A program made the position numbers and the translations under genes. A DNA stretch of 64,000 nucleotides from Roseospira visakhapatnamensis (GTDB lineage Bacteria; Pseudomonadota; Alphaproteobacteria; Rhodospirillales; Rhodospirillaceae). The notes beneath the pieces are model-generated. The model was given only the letters and a program-made list of their open reading frames with translations. It was not told the DNA's origin and ran no database searches. The stretch spans positions 29,683-93,682 of the forward strand of contig NZ_JACIGK010000016.1 of NCBI RefSeq assembly GCF_014197915.1, written 5' to 3'. Positions 53,610-61,891 of the stretch are shown in pieces. Numbering within the stretch: position 1 is the stretch's first letter; every line of letters begins with the position of its first letter.

Positions 53610-53823
53610 GCGTCAGGTTCCTCAGCATGGAGGGCTGGATGCCCAGTTCGGCCGCCATCTGCCCCCCATGAGGGCATGTGGGGCCGGCCGCTGCTCTCCA
53701 ATAGCGCCACTGATTCCTGCTTGAACTCGTCCGTGAAGGATCGTCGTGTCTTGCTCGTCATTGTCCACCTCTCCGCTCCCGAGGGAGCTTAACGGAGGTG
53801 TTCACCGTTTTGGAGCAGGGTCA
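53610..53823 (-). pseudogene. IS3-family left end and broken orfA
   Basis: A leftward fragment. The left end begins near 53822 (TGACCCTGCTCCAAAACGG read leftward), followed by the OrfA start from 53761: MTSKTRRSFTDEFKQESVALL, then SSGRP. A frameshift leads to MAAELGIQPSMLRN, the helix-turn-helix end of IS3-type OrfA, after which similarity stops. OrfB is absent. DNA between it and tRNA-Ser has no gene. Confidence 0.8.
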
Positions 53824-54074
53824 CCGCCTCTGAATCGGTATGAAGACTAATCCAGACCGTCTTGCGCGGTTCCACCGTCTCGTATCGACGGGGCACTCTT
53901 CGCCGCAAGTGATAAGTCTTGCCCCTCAGGAGAATGCTCACCGCGCCTCTCCTTGTGCTGCAGTCTGTGCAGCAAAAGGTGTAGCACAGCCGACGGACTG
54001 AGGTAAGAAATCAGCGAGGAGCCGAAAGAGTTCTTTATAAAACAAGCGGTTATCGGCTTACAACAACAATAAAT

Positions 54075-54165
54075 TGGCGGAGGGAGAGGGATTCGAACCC
54101 TCGATACCGGATTAGGGTATACACACTTTCCAGGCGTGCGCCTTCGACCGCTCGGCCATCCCTCC
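54075..54165 (-). tRNA. tRNA-Ser (anticodon GGA)
   Basis: 91 bases with encoded CCA, read leftward. The acceptor stem is GGAGGGA/TCCCTCC, the long variable arm is typical of Ser, and the anticodon arm CACGC-CTGGAAA-GTGTG gives GGA, reading UCC and UCU. The T-arm GAGGG-TTCGAAT-CCCTC is perfect. Confidence 0.97.
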
Positions 54166-54353
54166 ACATCGCCCGGGGCTTCCCCGGAAGGCGCGGACCT
54201 TACCCGAGGCCGTGCGCCGATGCAACCCGAAAGGCATACAGACTCGGCGCTCCCTATGGCGGAAGTTTTGAAATAAAGCCTTGCGATCCTGGCCGTTTAA
54301 GAGCAGATTTTGAGTCTCGAAGTTGAGTTTCCTGGGCAGGAGCCTTGGATTCC

Positions 54354-54659
54354 ATGATGTTTTTAAGACTGTTTGGCTGGCTGCTCATGGGCATGGCGTT
54401 CATCGCCGCGTCCGCCGAGGCGGTCCTCGCTCTCAACACCGGAACGCAAAGCGGTCTGGTCGCCGGAGAGGTCTGGACCCTGTTGTCGGGTCAGCCGCTG
54501 CATGCCTTCACGGCCGATGCCGGAACACCCTGGGTCAGCATCCTCGTCCGGATGGTGATGGACTTGCCTGCGTGGCTGGCCGTCGGCCTCGTCGGCCTGA
54601 GCCTGCTGGTGGTCGGCCGCCTGGGGCGCCCCCGGCCCCGCTCTCGCGCCTTCGGCTGA
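54354..54659 (+). CDS. Small membrane protein with two helices
   Basis: 101 residues from the ATG at 54354 (AGGAG 11 bases upstream); a TTG three codons earlier is too close to that site. Two predicted helices: MMFLRLFGWLLMGMAFIAASAEAVLAL (about 1-28) and LPAWLAVGLVGLSLLVVGRLG (about 70-92), with a polar loop containing SGLVAGEVWTLLSGQPLHAF between them. The C-terminus is Arg-rich. I do not recognise a family with certainty; such petite helical-hairpin proteins are common in Alphaproteobacteria. It is convergent with the trypsin-like protease gene. Confidence 0.72.
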   Translation: MMFLRLFGWLLMGMAFIAASAEAVLALNTGTQSGLVAGEVWTLLSGQPLHAFTADAGTPWVSILVRMVMDLPAWLAVGLVGLSLLVVGRLGRPRPRSRAFG

Positions 54660-54710
54660 CCGCATCCCCGATCCGCGCCGACGATCGTCTGATGGCCTGA
54701 TGGTCTCTCC

Positions 54711-55544
54711 CTAATCGATCGGCGCGGCACCGTCGAGGGTCGCCATGAAGTCCCGAATCACCGGCGCGGGCACCATCACCCCGCGCGGCGACGGCCCGTC
54801 TTCCGCGTAGCCGATGGACATACCGGCCACGCGCGCCCGCTCCACACCCGCGGGCGCACCGTCCCGCGGCGGGACAAGGCCCCACACGATGGGACCGCCG
54901 GACGATCCCTTCGCCCCGGCGCAGGTATGGCGCCACAGCGGCGCGTTCGCCACCCCCAACACCATGCACCGCTCCCGCACCGACAGCCGGCGCGGCCGAT
55001 CCTCGCCATAGCCGGCCATCACCGCCCACCCATGCAGGCCGCGCCCCTTGGGCGGCGTCCCCTCGGGAAGCATCGGCAGCGGTCGCACGTCGAGCGGGTC
55101 GACAAGGCGCAGCAGGGCATAGTCGCCCGCCGGCGGCGCCACGCCGTCGGGGCGCAGGATGGCGGCCACGCGGCCGAGCGCCGCCTGGGACCCCGCCCGA
55201 TAGCCGGCGGCGAAGGTCACGCTATCGGGTGGCAGGTCCCCCAGCGTCTCGTTGGACACGCAGTGCGCGGCCGTCAGCACCAGGTCGGGGGCGATCAGGG
55301 TGCCGGTGCAATGACCGCCGGTGTTGCGCAGGACCCGGCCGATGGCCACCCAGGGCCAGGACACGGCCTGCCCTCGCCCGGTCGCCGCCGCCTCCGGGGC
55401 GCCCCGGGCCACGGCGTCATCCTCCGGGCCGGACAGCAGGCCGCCGACCAGGGCGACCCCCCCGGCCCCGGCCAGCGCCAGCAGCCCCACCAGCCCGGCC
55501 ACGAGGCGGCCGTCCCATCGTCGCTCAGATCCCCAGGTCGGCAT
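54711..55544 (-). CDS. Membrane-anchored trypsin-like serine protease
   Basis: 277 residues. An N-terminal hydrophobic stretch (LVAGLVGLLALAGAGGVALVGGLL, about 14-38) anchors or exports it. The chymotrypsin-fold triad is complete: His94 in LTAAHCVS, Asp141 in GDYALLRL and Ser215 in GSSGGP. Three cysteines (79, 95 and 193) and a fourth near 208 (HTCAGAKG) may form the usual disulfides. The gene overlaps the cysQ stop by 20 bp, so translation is coupled. The target is unknown. Confidence 0.86.
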   Translation of the reverse strand: MPTWGSERRWDGRLVAGLVGLLALAGAGGVALVGGLLSGPEDDAVARGAPEAAATGRGQAVSWPWVAIGRVLRNTGGHCTGTLIAPDLVLTAAHCVSNETLGDLPPDSVTFAAGYRAGSQAALGRVAAILRPDGVAPPAGDYALLRLVDPLDVRPLPMLPEGTPPKGRGLHGWAVMAGYGEDRPRRLSVRERCMVLGVANAPLWRHTCAGAKGSSGGPIVWGLVPPRDGAPAGVERARVAGMSIGYAEDGPSPRGVMVPAPVIRDFMATLDGAAPID

Positions 55545-56349
55545 CGGTCCAGGCTCCGAAGGCGATGAACGAGGGGTTCAGGAAGTCGGCGCGCTTGGCA
55601 TAGCCCAGGGGGGCGCCGTCCTCGGTCTCCACCCGGCCGCCGGCGGCCAGCAGCACCGCGTGGGCGGCCGCCGTGTCCCATTCGCAGGTCGGCGCCAGGC
55701 GCGGATACAGGTCGGCCGCGCCCTCGGCCAGGCGGCAGAACTTGAGCGAACTGCCGGCGTTGACGCGGCCGGCCACCGGATAGCGGCGCAGGTAGGCATC
55801 CATCGCCCCGCCCTCGCCGTGGGAGCGGCTGGCCAGCACCACCAGCCCCTCTGGCCCCGGGTGGCGGCACCGGATCGAGGCATCGCCGTCCGCGTCCAGG
55901 CGGCGCGCCGTGCCCGGTCCGTGGCCCAGGTACAGGGTGCCCAGCGCCGGGGCCAGCACCAGCCCCAGCACCGGGCGGCGGCCCACCACCAGGCCGATGT
56001 TCACGGTGAACTCGCCGTTGCGCTTAACGAACTCCTTGGTGCCGTCCAGCGGATCGACCAGCCAGAACGGGCCGTCGCCCACCATGGGGATCCGGCCCTC
56101 GGCGATGCTTTCCTCGGCGGCCACCGGAATGCCGGGCGTCAGGTCGGCCAGGGCCGCGAGGATGATGGCCTCGGCGCGACCGTCGGCCTCGGTCACGGGC
56201 GACTGGTCGCCCTTGGTCATGACCTGGAAATCGGTGTCGTAGATCACCATCACCGCGCGGCCGGCCTCGTGGATCACCGGGACCAGGGCCTCGGCGAGGC
56301 GCGCCAGGGCGGCGGCGTCAAGCGGCGGTCGCGTCGTCGTCTCCACCAT
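55525..56349 (-). CDS. cysQ: 3'(2'),5'-bisphosphate nucleotidase CysQ
   Basis: 274 residues from the ATG at 56349, in the overlap with the previous gene's end. Family motifs are KGDQSPVTEAD, AAEES, WLVDPLDGTKEFVKRNGEFTVNIGL (metal-binding Asp99, Asp102) and CEWDTAAAHAVLLAAGG. It hydrolyses PAP to AMP in the sulfate pathway. The 3' end overlaps the protease start by 20 bp and its own start overlaps the coxL-like stop by 32 bp. Confidence 0.93.
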   Translation of the reverse strand: MVETTTRPPLDAAALARLAEALVPVIHEAGRAVMVIYDTDFQVMTKGDQSPVTEADGRAEAIILAALADLTPGIPVAAEESIAEGRIPMVGDGPFWLVDPLDGTKEFVKRNGEFTVNIGLVVGRRPVLGLVLAPALGTLYLGHGPGTARRLDADGDASIRCRHPGPEGLVVLASRSHGEGGAMDAYLRRYPVAGRVNAGSSLKFCRLAEGAADLYPRLAPTCEWDTAAAHAVLLAAGGRVETEDGAPLGYAKRADFLNPSFIAFGAWTDADLGI

Positions 56350-58705
56350 GCGTGTCCTTGTGTCGCCGCGCGGCCTGGATGGCCTGCCACACGCGCAACG
56401 GCGTGGCCGGCATGTCGATGTGGTCGACCCCCAGGGGCGCCAGGGCATCCAGGACGGCGTTCACCACCGCCGGCGTGGCGCCGATGGTGCCGGCCTCGCC
56501 CGCGCCCTTCACCCCCAGGGGGTTGGTGCGGCAGGGATAGTCCTCCACGGCCTCGAAGGCAATGGGCGGCAGGTCGTGGGCCCGGGGGAGGGCGTAGTCC
56601 TGCAAGGTTCCGGTCAGGAGCTGGCCGCTGTCGGGATCATAGACCACGTGTTCGAACAGCGCCTGTCCGATCCCCTGGACCGCGCCGCCGACAATCTGGC
56701 CCTCCAGCAGCAGCGGATTGAGCACCACCCCGACGTCGTCCACGATGGTGTGGCGGACCAGGGCGACGGTCCCCGTCTCCGGGTCGATCTCCACCTCGCA
56801 CACATGGCAGCCATTGGGATAGGTGGCCTCGGGGGGGCGCCACGCATGGCTGGCGCGCAGGCCCGGCCCGTCGGCTCCGGGCGGCCGGTGGGCCGGGTCA
56901 TCCACGGCCGCCGCCACCTCGGCCCAGCGCAGCGCCCGGTTGGTGCCCGGGCGGCGGAACAGGCCGGTGTCGGGATCGTGCTCGATGGCGTCGGGGCCGT
57001 CGGCCTCCAGCACCCGGGCCGCCACCGCGCAAGCCAGGGCGATCAGCTCGTCCGAGGCCGCCGCCAGCGAGGCCCCGCCCACCGGGATGGAGCGCGACCC
57101 GCCCGTCCCCTTGCCGGTGGCGATCTCGTCGGTGTCGCCCTGGCGCACACGGATGGCCTCCAACGGGACCCCCAGGGCATCGGCCACCATCTGGGCATAG
57201 GCGGTCTCGTGCCCCTGGCCGGTGGACTGGGTGCCGATCAGCACCGTGACCGTGCCGTCGGCGTCCATCTGAAGGGTGGCGGTCTCATCGCCCCCGCCGC
57301 CGCAGGCTTCCACGTAGTAGCTCACGCCGAGACCGCGCAGTCGCCCGGCCCCGGCCGCCGCCGCCCGCCGCGCCGGAAAACCCGCCCGGTCCGCCTTGAC
57401 GAGGGCCCGGTCGAGGATGGCCGCGAAGCCCCCGGAGTCATAGGTCCGGCCCAGGACCGTCGTCTTCGGCAGCGCCTCGGTAGGGATCAGGTTGCGCCGG
57501 CGGATCTCGTCCGGCGGCAGGTCCAGGACGCGCGCGGCCCGGTCCACCAGACGCTCCAGCAGGTACACCGCCTCCGGCCGGCCGGCGCCACGATAGGCGT
57601 CGGTGGGGGTGCTGTTGGTCATCACCCCACGGGCGCGCAGGGTGGCGGCGGCAAAATCGTAGGCGCCGACGATCATGGCCGCGCCGGCCCGGGTCGTGAT
57701 GAAGGCCGCATGCTCGGAGCAATAGGCGCCGAGATTGGCGCGCATGTCGACGCGGATGGCCAGGAACCGTCCCTCGGCATCCAGGGCCAGTTCCGCCCGG
57801 GTCAGATGGTCACGCCCATGCAGGTCGGACGCGAAGCCCTCGGCACGCTCTGCGATCCACTTGACAGGACGCCCCACGGCCCTGGCGGCGAACACCACCA
57901 GGGCATGCTCGTTCATGACGAACAGACGCATCCCGAAGCCGCCGCCCACATCCGGGCAGATGACGTGAAACCGGTCCTCGGGCACCCGAAACACGGCGCC
58001 GGCCAGGGCCTGCCGCAGCCCGTGCGACCCCTGGCTGCCGGTGATCAGGACGTAGCGTCCGGCCTCGGGATCGTAGCGGCCGATGGCCCCACGCGGCTCC
58101 AGGGTCGTGGGCGCGAGTCGGGTGTTGACCAGATCCAGGGAGACCACCCGATCCGCCTCGGCGAAGCGGGCCGCCACCGCCTCGGCATCGCCCGTCTGCC
58201 AGTCGAACAGCACATTGCCCGGCGCCGCCTCGGAATGCAGCACCGGCGCGCCGGTCGCGAGCGCCGTGGCGATGTCCGGCGCGGCCGCCAGGGGCTCGAC
58301 GTCGACCACCACCGCCTCGGCCGCGTCGCGCGCCTGGGCCAGGGTCTCGGCCACGACGAAGGCCACCGGCTCGCCCACGAACCGCACCCGGTCCCGGGCC
58401 AGGACCGGCCGGACGGGCGGGGTCATGCGGCGCCCGTCCCGGGACGTGACCAGAAACGCGGTGGGCAGGCCCCCCAGGCCGGCGGCGTCCAGGTCGGCGG
58501 CCGTGACCACGCCCAGCACGCCGGGCATGGTCCGCGCGGTCTCGACGTCCACGGCGCGCAGCACGCCGTGGGCATGGAGCGAGCGCACCACCACCCCATG
58601 GGCCAGATCGGGCATGGTGAGGTCGTCGGTGTACCGGCCCTCCCCCGTGAGGAAGCGCCGGTCCTCGACCCGCCGCACCCCCTGCCCCTTGCCGAAGCGT
58701 CCCAT
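56318..58705 (-). CDS. Xanthine dehydrogenase-family molybdopterin-binding subunit (form II CoxL-like)
   Basis: 795 residues; start has a GGGAGGCGGG site. Two parts are seen: the N-terminal a/b hammerhead domain (RFLTGEGRYTDDLTMPDLAHGVVVRS) and the large Mo-cofactor domain (ICPDVGGGFGMRLFVMNEH). The active-site loop is AYRGAGRPE (form II; the true CO dehydrogenase has AYRCSFR), and the catalytic Glu is in GVKGAGEAGTIGATPA. The likely role is oxidation of an aldehyde or N-heterocycle. The medium FAD and small Fe-S subunits, normally next to it, are absent from both sides here. It overlaps cysQ by 32 bp. Confidence 0.93.
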   Translation of the reverse strand: MGRFGKGQGVRRVEDRRFLTGEGRYTDDLTMPDLAHGVVVRSLHAHGVLRAVDVETARTMPGVLGVVTAADLDAAGLGGLPTAFLVTSRDGRRMTPPVRPVLARDRVRFVGEPVAFVVAETLAQARDAAEAVVVDVEPLAAAPDIATALATGAPVLHSEAAPGNVLFDWQTGDAEAVAARFAEADRVVSLDLVNTRLAPTTLEPRGAIGRYDPEAGRYVLITGSQGSHGLRQALAGAVFRVPEDRFHVICPDVGGGFGMRLFVMNEHALVVFAARAVGRPVKWIAERAEGFASDLHGRDHLTRAELALDAEGRFLAIRVDMRANLGAYCSEHAAFITTRAGAAMIVGAYDFAAATLRARGVMTNSTPTDAYRGAGRPEAVYLLERLVDRAARVLDLPPDEIRRRNLIPTEALPKTTVLGRTYDSGGFAAILDRALVKADRAGFPARRAAAAGAGRLRGLGVSYYVEACGGGGDETATLQMDADGTVTVLIGTQSTGQGHETAYAQMVADALGVPLEAIRVRQGDTDEIATGKGTGGSRSIPVGGASLAAASDELIALACAVAARVLEADGPDAIEHDPDTGLFRRPGTNRALRWAEVAAAVDDPAHRPPGADGPGLRASHAWRPPEATYPNGCHVCEVEIDPETGTVALVRHTIVDDVGVVLNPLLLEGQIVGGAVQGIGQALFEHVVYDPDSGQLLTGTLQDYALPRAHDLPPIAFEAVEDYPCRTNPLGVKGAGEAGTIGATPAVVNAVLDALAPLGVDHIDMPATPLRVWQAIQAARRHKDTHGGDDDATAA

Positions 58706-58865
58706 CCCGCCTCCCGCCCATGGTGACGATGGCGCCCCCGTGACGGGGGGATACCGTGACCACCATGTGTCCTGGCGCGGGACGCGTCAAACCCAAGGAT
58801 ACGCGGATCGCGCGGAGGCCGCGTGGCGTGGCGTCGGGCGCGACCGGACCGCGGGCCCCGCCGCC

Positions 58866-59165
58866 CTACGACGATAGAGGAGTCTTCTTGGGCGAAATCA
58901 TCACCATGAAGGGAATGTCACCATGCCTCAGGCGCAGCGTCCCCATGGCCGTCACCACCCTCAGGTCCCGGTTCTTGAAGGCCGAATAGATCTCGTAGCC
59001 GATGTCTTCCCTGGGAAGCTCCACATGGTCGACGTAATCCATGAAGCAGGCAATGAGTTCGGCGCGCGGCCGCTCGAACATGGTTTCATCGGCCTGGAAT
59101 TCATAGGTCGCGTCCGGCCCGTCGGCCGCGTCGACCATCTGGGCCACATAGGTGATGTCGGCCAT
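58866..59165 (-). CDS. Small protein of unknown function
   Basis: 99 residues from the ATG at 59165. The composition is natural (TYVAQMVDAADGPDATYEFQADETMFERPRAELIACFMDYVDHVELPREDIGYEIYSAFKNRDLRVVTAMGTLRL in pieces), with a mixed alpha/beta prediction, one Cys and an acidic middle. A family is not recognised. It lies upstream of the coxL-like gene on the same strand with a 160-bp gap and may belong to its transcript. Confidence 0.68.
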   Translation of the reverse strand: MADITYVAQMVDAADGPDATYEFQADETMFERPRAELIACFMDYVDHVELPREDIGYEIYSAFKNRDLRVVTAMGTLRLRHGDIPFMVMISPKKTPLSS

Positions 59166-59323
59166 GGGTCTGCGTGTTCCCCCGCGCTGGAAAGGGCCTG
59201 TCGGATCGCCGCTTCGCAGCGTAGGGCATCGCCCGCGCGACGCCAACGCGCCCGCGCGGCACCGCCGCCGAATTCATGAAAGCGCAACAGGGACACCCCG
59301 CGACGGCATCGCGTCGGGTGGTC

Positions 59324-60007
59324 TCAGGGCGCCGGGACGTTCCGCTCCGGCTCCGGCGGGGGGACATGACCGTCGACCCATGCCAGCAGGCAGTGAAGAT
59401 GACTGTCGGCGATGCCCAGCTCGTCCAGGTGGTCCACGGTGCTGGCCAGGTAGTCCCGCGCCGTGCCGTTCGGCCCCACGCCCTGGCGAATCAGGCCGAT
59501 CCGCGCCGACACGTCCAGATCGCCCGCATACTGCGGATGCGCGGGATCGGCCACGAAGGTGTAGCCGCTGACCCGGTGCCCGTCGCCCAGACCCACCGCT
59601 CCGAACCGAGGCTGATAGGCGTAGGTGGTCATCTCGCGCTCGAACAGGTACGCCCGCACGCCGGTCCAGGCGGCCCCCGCCACCCGGTAGGCGATGCCCC
59701 GGCACGATCCGCCGCGCCGCAGCCCCAGCACCAGGCCCGGCTTGTCCGGCGTGCCCCGGTAGCGGATGGAGCGGACGCACATGTCGCGATGATAGCCGTA
59801 CAGAAGCGCCGGCCGGCGATCGATGGCGTCGAACCCGGGGCGCCACATCAGCGAGCCATACCCGAACACCCAGACGTCCTCCGGACCGTCGGTCCCCGGC
59901 GGGGTGCCGTCGGCCGACACCGATGTCGCGGCGCGAGGGTCGCTGGCCGCCGCAAAGCGGAGCATGGCCGGACGGGGCATGGGCGGAGTCTCCGAGGTCT
60001 CTGTCAT
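59324..60007 (-). CDS. chaC: ChaC-type glutathione-specific gamma-glutamylcyclotransferase
   Basis: 227 residues from the ATG at 60007; an ATG eight codons earlier (60031) is also possible. The family core begins VWVFGYGSLMWRPGF, then RPALLYGYHRDMCVRSIRYRGTPDKPGLVLGLRRGGSCRGIAYRV and a YLFEREM segment with the catalytic Glu. The end has SGYTFVADPAHPQYAGDL and YLASTVDHLDELGI. The enzyme splits glutathione to 5-oxoproline and Cys-Gly in the cytosol. It is the second GGCT-fold enzyme of the window. Confidence 0.9.
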   Translation of the reverse strand: MTETSETPPMPRPAMLRFAAASDPRAATSVSADGTPPGTDGPEDVWVFGYGSLMWRPGFDAIDRRPALLYGYHRDMCVRSIRYRGTPDKPGLVLGLRRGGSCRGIAYRVAGAAWTGVRAYLFEREMTTYAYQPRFGAVGLGDGHRVSGYTFVADPAHPQYAGDLDVSARIGLIRQGVGPNGTARDYLASTVDHLDELGIADSHLHCLLAWVDGHVPPPEPERNVPAP

Positions 60008-60329
60008 GGCGCGGGCCGGTTTCCTGGGCATGGTGATCCGGGACGGTGGCGGCCATGGTGGCGACGCCGGTCCAGACTTTCTATAGTAGGCCGAGGACGG
60101 GATCCGCCAATAGGGATGATCGGTCCGCGCCCGCTTTCGCGCGAGCGGCGAACGGTCGCCCGACCCGCATGCCGGTCGTGACGCCACCGGGTGCCAGGAG
60201 ACGAAGCGACCCATCGGCCGGGGCCACCCCCTCCCGCCCCGCATCCACCGGCACGGCGCGGCGCCCCCAGCGGGGACCCGCGCTGGTCGGTTCCAGTATT
60301 ACCGTCGCCACCGCCAGGAGCGGAGCCGC
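60008..60329. other. 322-bp divergent region between chaC and the DUF2125 gene
   Basis: No protein-like frame. An A/T-richer stretch TTTCTATAGTAGG at 60079-60091 is the best spot for a promoter, on either strand. Nothing else was recognised. Confidence 0.5.
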
Positions 60330-61616
60330 ATGCGCCAACCCCAGTCCGGGTCCTCCCCCGCACGCCAGACGGGCGACCGGACCCGTTCGTCCCGGCGTGG
60401 CCGCGACGCCGGTGATCGCCGGTCGGCGGAGTCCACGCCGGACACGCCCGCCAAACGCACCAGGCGGCGCCGCGCGCGGCGCACGCGCCGGTCCCGTCGG
60501 CTGCCGTCCAGCACCGGACTGGTGGTGATGGTGATCGCGCTGGCGGCCGCCTACGGCGTCTACTGGATGGTCGTCGCCAACATGGTGCAAAGCGGCATCG
60601 AGGCCTGGGCGGCCCAGCAGGAAGCCCAGGGCGTAACGATGTCCTTTCGGTCGGCCCGCGTCGGCGGCTTCCCCGGCACCGTCACGGCGCGCCTGACCGC
60701 CGTGTCCACGCAGGCCAGCGTCGCCCATGGCGCGTGGAGCTGGCAGACCCCGTCGCTGGCGGTGGAGGTCAATCCCCTGACCCCGTTCGCCGTGACCCTG
60801 GACCTCGGGCTGGCGCCCCATGCGATTCGCATCCCCGTCGGGTCCACGGCGGTGGCCCTGACCGCCATGGCGGAGACCGCGCGGCTGCGCCTTGACTCCT
60901 CCAACACGCGGCTGACCAGCGCCGAGTTGACCCTTGAATCGGCGCGCCTGGGCGCCGATGCCCTGGAGGGCGACGCCTACACCCTGGACGCGCTGAGCGC
61001 CCGCTTCGATGCCGTCGGTCCCGCCGAGCCCGAGGCCGATGACGTGACGCAGCGGGTCTCCGCGATGCTGTCCGGGCTGTCCGTCCCGGCGGCGGCCCGC
61101 CTGCCGTTGGGACGGGACATCGCGGCCGCGCGGCTGGAGGCGCGCGTTCTGGGCCCCCTGCCGCAGGACCGGCCCCTCGACACCGCCCTGGCCGCCTGGC
61201 GCGACGATGGCGGGTCGCTGCTGCTGGACATCCTGGAGGTCGACTGGCCGCCGTTGTCGGTGCAGGCGACCGGCCAAGTGGTCCTTGACCACGCCTTGCA
61301 GCCCGAAAGCGTCCTCAGGGCCCGCATCGTGGGATTCGTCCCGGCCGTGGACGCCCTGCGGGAAGAGCGTCTGGTGCGGAGCGCCGACGCCACCATGGCC
61401 AAGGTGCTGCTCACAAGCCTGGCGCGCCCCGCGCCCGACGGCGACCTCGTCCTGGACCTGGCGGTGGTGATCCGTGACGGGACCCTGTGGGTGGGACCCG
61501 TGGCGCTGATGCCGATGCCGCGCATGCCCTGGGGTCCCCCCCGGGGGAGCCTGGGGGACGTGGGCATCCGCCCGGGATTTTCGCTGGATCGCGAGGGCAA
61601 CGTGGTGCCGAAGTAG
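60330..61616 (+). CDS. DUF2125 family protein
   Basis: 428 residues with an AGGAG ribosome site. An Arg/Ser-rich cytoplasmic start of about 60 residues precedes one helix (STGLVVMVIALAAAYGVYWMVVA). The rest is exported beta-rich sequence of the DUF2125 type: GVTMSFRSARVGGFPGTVTARLTAV, WQTPSLAVEVNPLTPFAVTLDLG in short form, then WPPLSVQATGQVVLDHALQPE. The family is limited to Alphaproteobacteria and has no known function; a link to envelope lipid or AsmA-like transport is only suggested by the fold. Confidence 0.86.
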   Translation: MRQPQSGSSPARQTGDRTRSSRRGRDAGDRRSAESTPDTPAKRTRRRRARRTRRSRRLPSSTGLVVMVIALAAAYGVYWMVVANMVQSGIEAWAAQQEAQGVTMSFRSARVGGFPGTVTARLTAVSTQASVAHGAWSWQTPSLAVEVNPLTPFAVTLDLGLAPHAIRIPVGSTAVALTAMAETARLRLDSSNTRLTSAELTLESARLGADALEGDAYTLDALSARFDAVGPAEPEADDVTQRVSAMLSGLSVPAAARLPLGRDIAAARLEARVLGPLPQDRPLDTALAAWRDDGGSLLLDILEVDWPPLSVQATGQVVLDHALQPESVLRARIVGFVPAVDALREERLVRSADATMAKVLLTSLARPAPDGDLVLDLAVVIRDGTLWVGPVALMPMPRMPWGPPRGSLGDVGIRPGFSLDREGNVVPK

Positions 61617-61891
61617 CGCGCTCCGCATCGCGCTTGCGTTTGGCGCCGGAAGCTCCTAGGTGTGATCCGTCTCCCCGATGGGGTGGTCGCCCGGGCTGTC
61701 CCACGGACGATCCATCGTTTTATCGGCGCGGCGGTGTCGGCTTCGGACCGGGGCCACGACGGAGACACACCGGACCGTCGCACGGGCGACGGGTCCCTGT
61801 ATCGTGAGCCCCCGATCTCGTGGCCGCCCGCGCGCCGGCCACCCCCACGCGCGGTCAGGCGTTCTGACCGCAGGCACTGCCCAGGTCCCCC

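Noticed and set aside
53847..54167. A 106-codon frame overlapping tRNA-Ser.
   Set aside because: It is a translation of the tRNA and its flank (GRRRTPGKCVYPNPVSRVRIPLP type), a common artefact.
56348..58726. A 792-codon open frame opposite the coxL-like gene.
   Set aside because: Low-complexity composition, no signature; the opposite strand encodes an intact molybdopterin subunit.
61625..61650. Third ISAs1 remnant after the DUF2125 gene, from a 13-base match (GCGCTTGCGTTTG) to the tails at 24700 and 44140.
   Set aside because: Only 13 bases agree, flanks do not, and such a match could arise by chance in a G+C-rich sequence.
61617..61891. Cobalamin riboswitch or promoter before cobT.
   Set aside because: No B12-box-like element or convincing hairpin set was recognised in this 275-bp gap.
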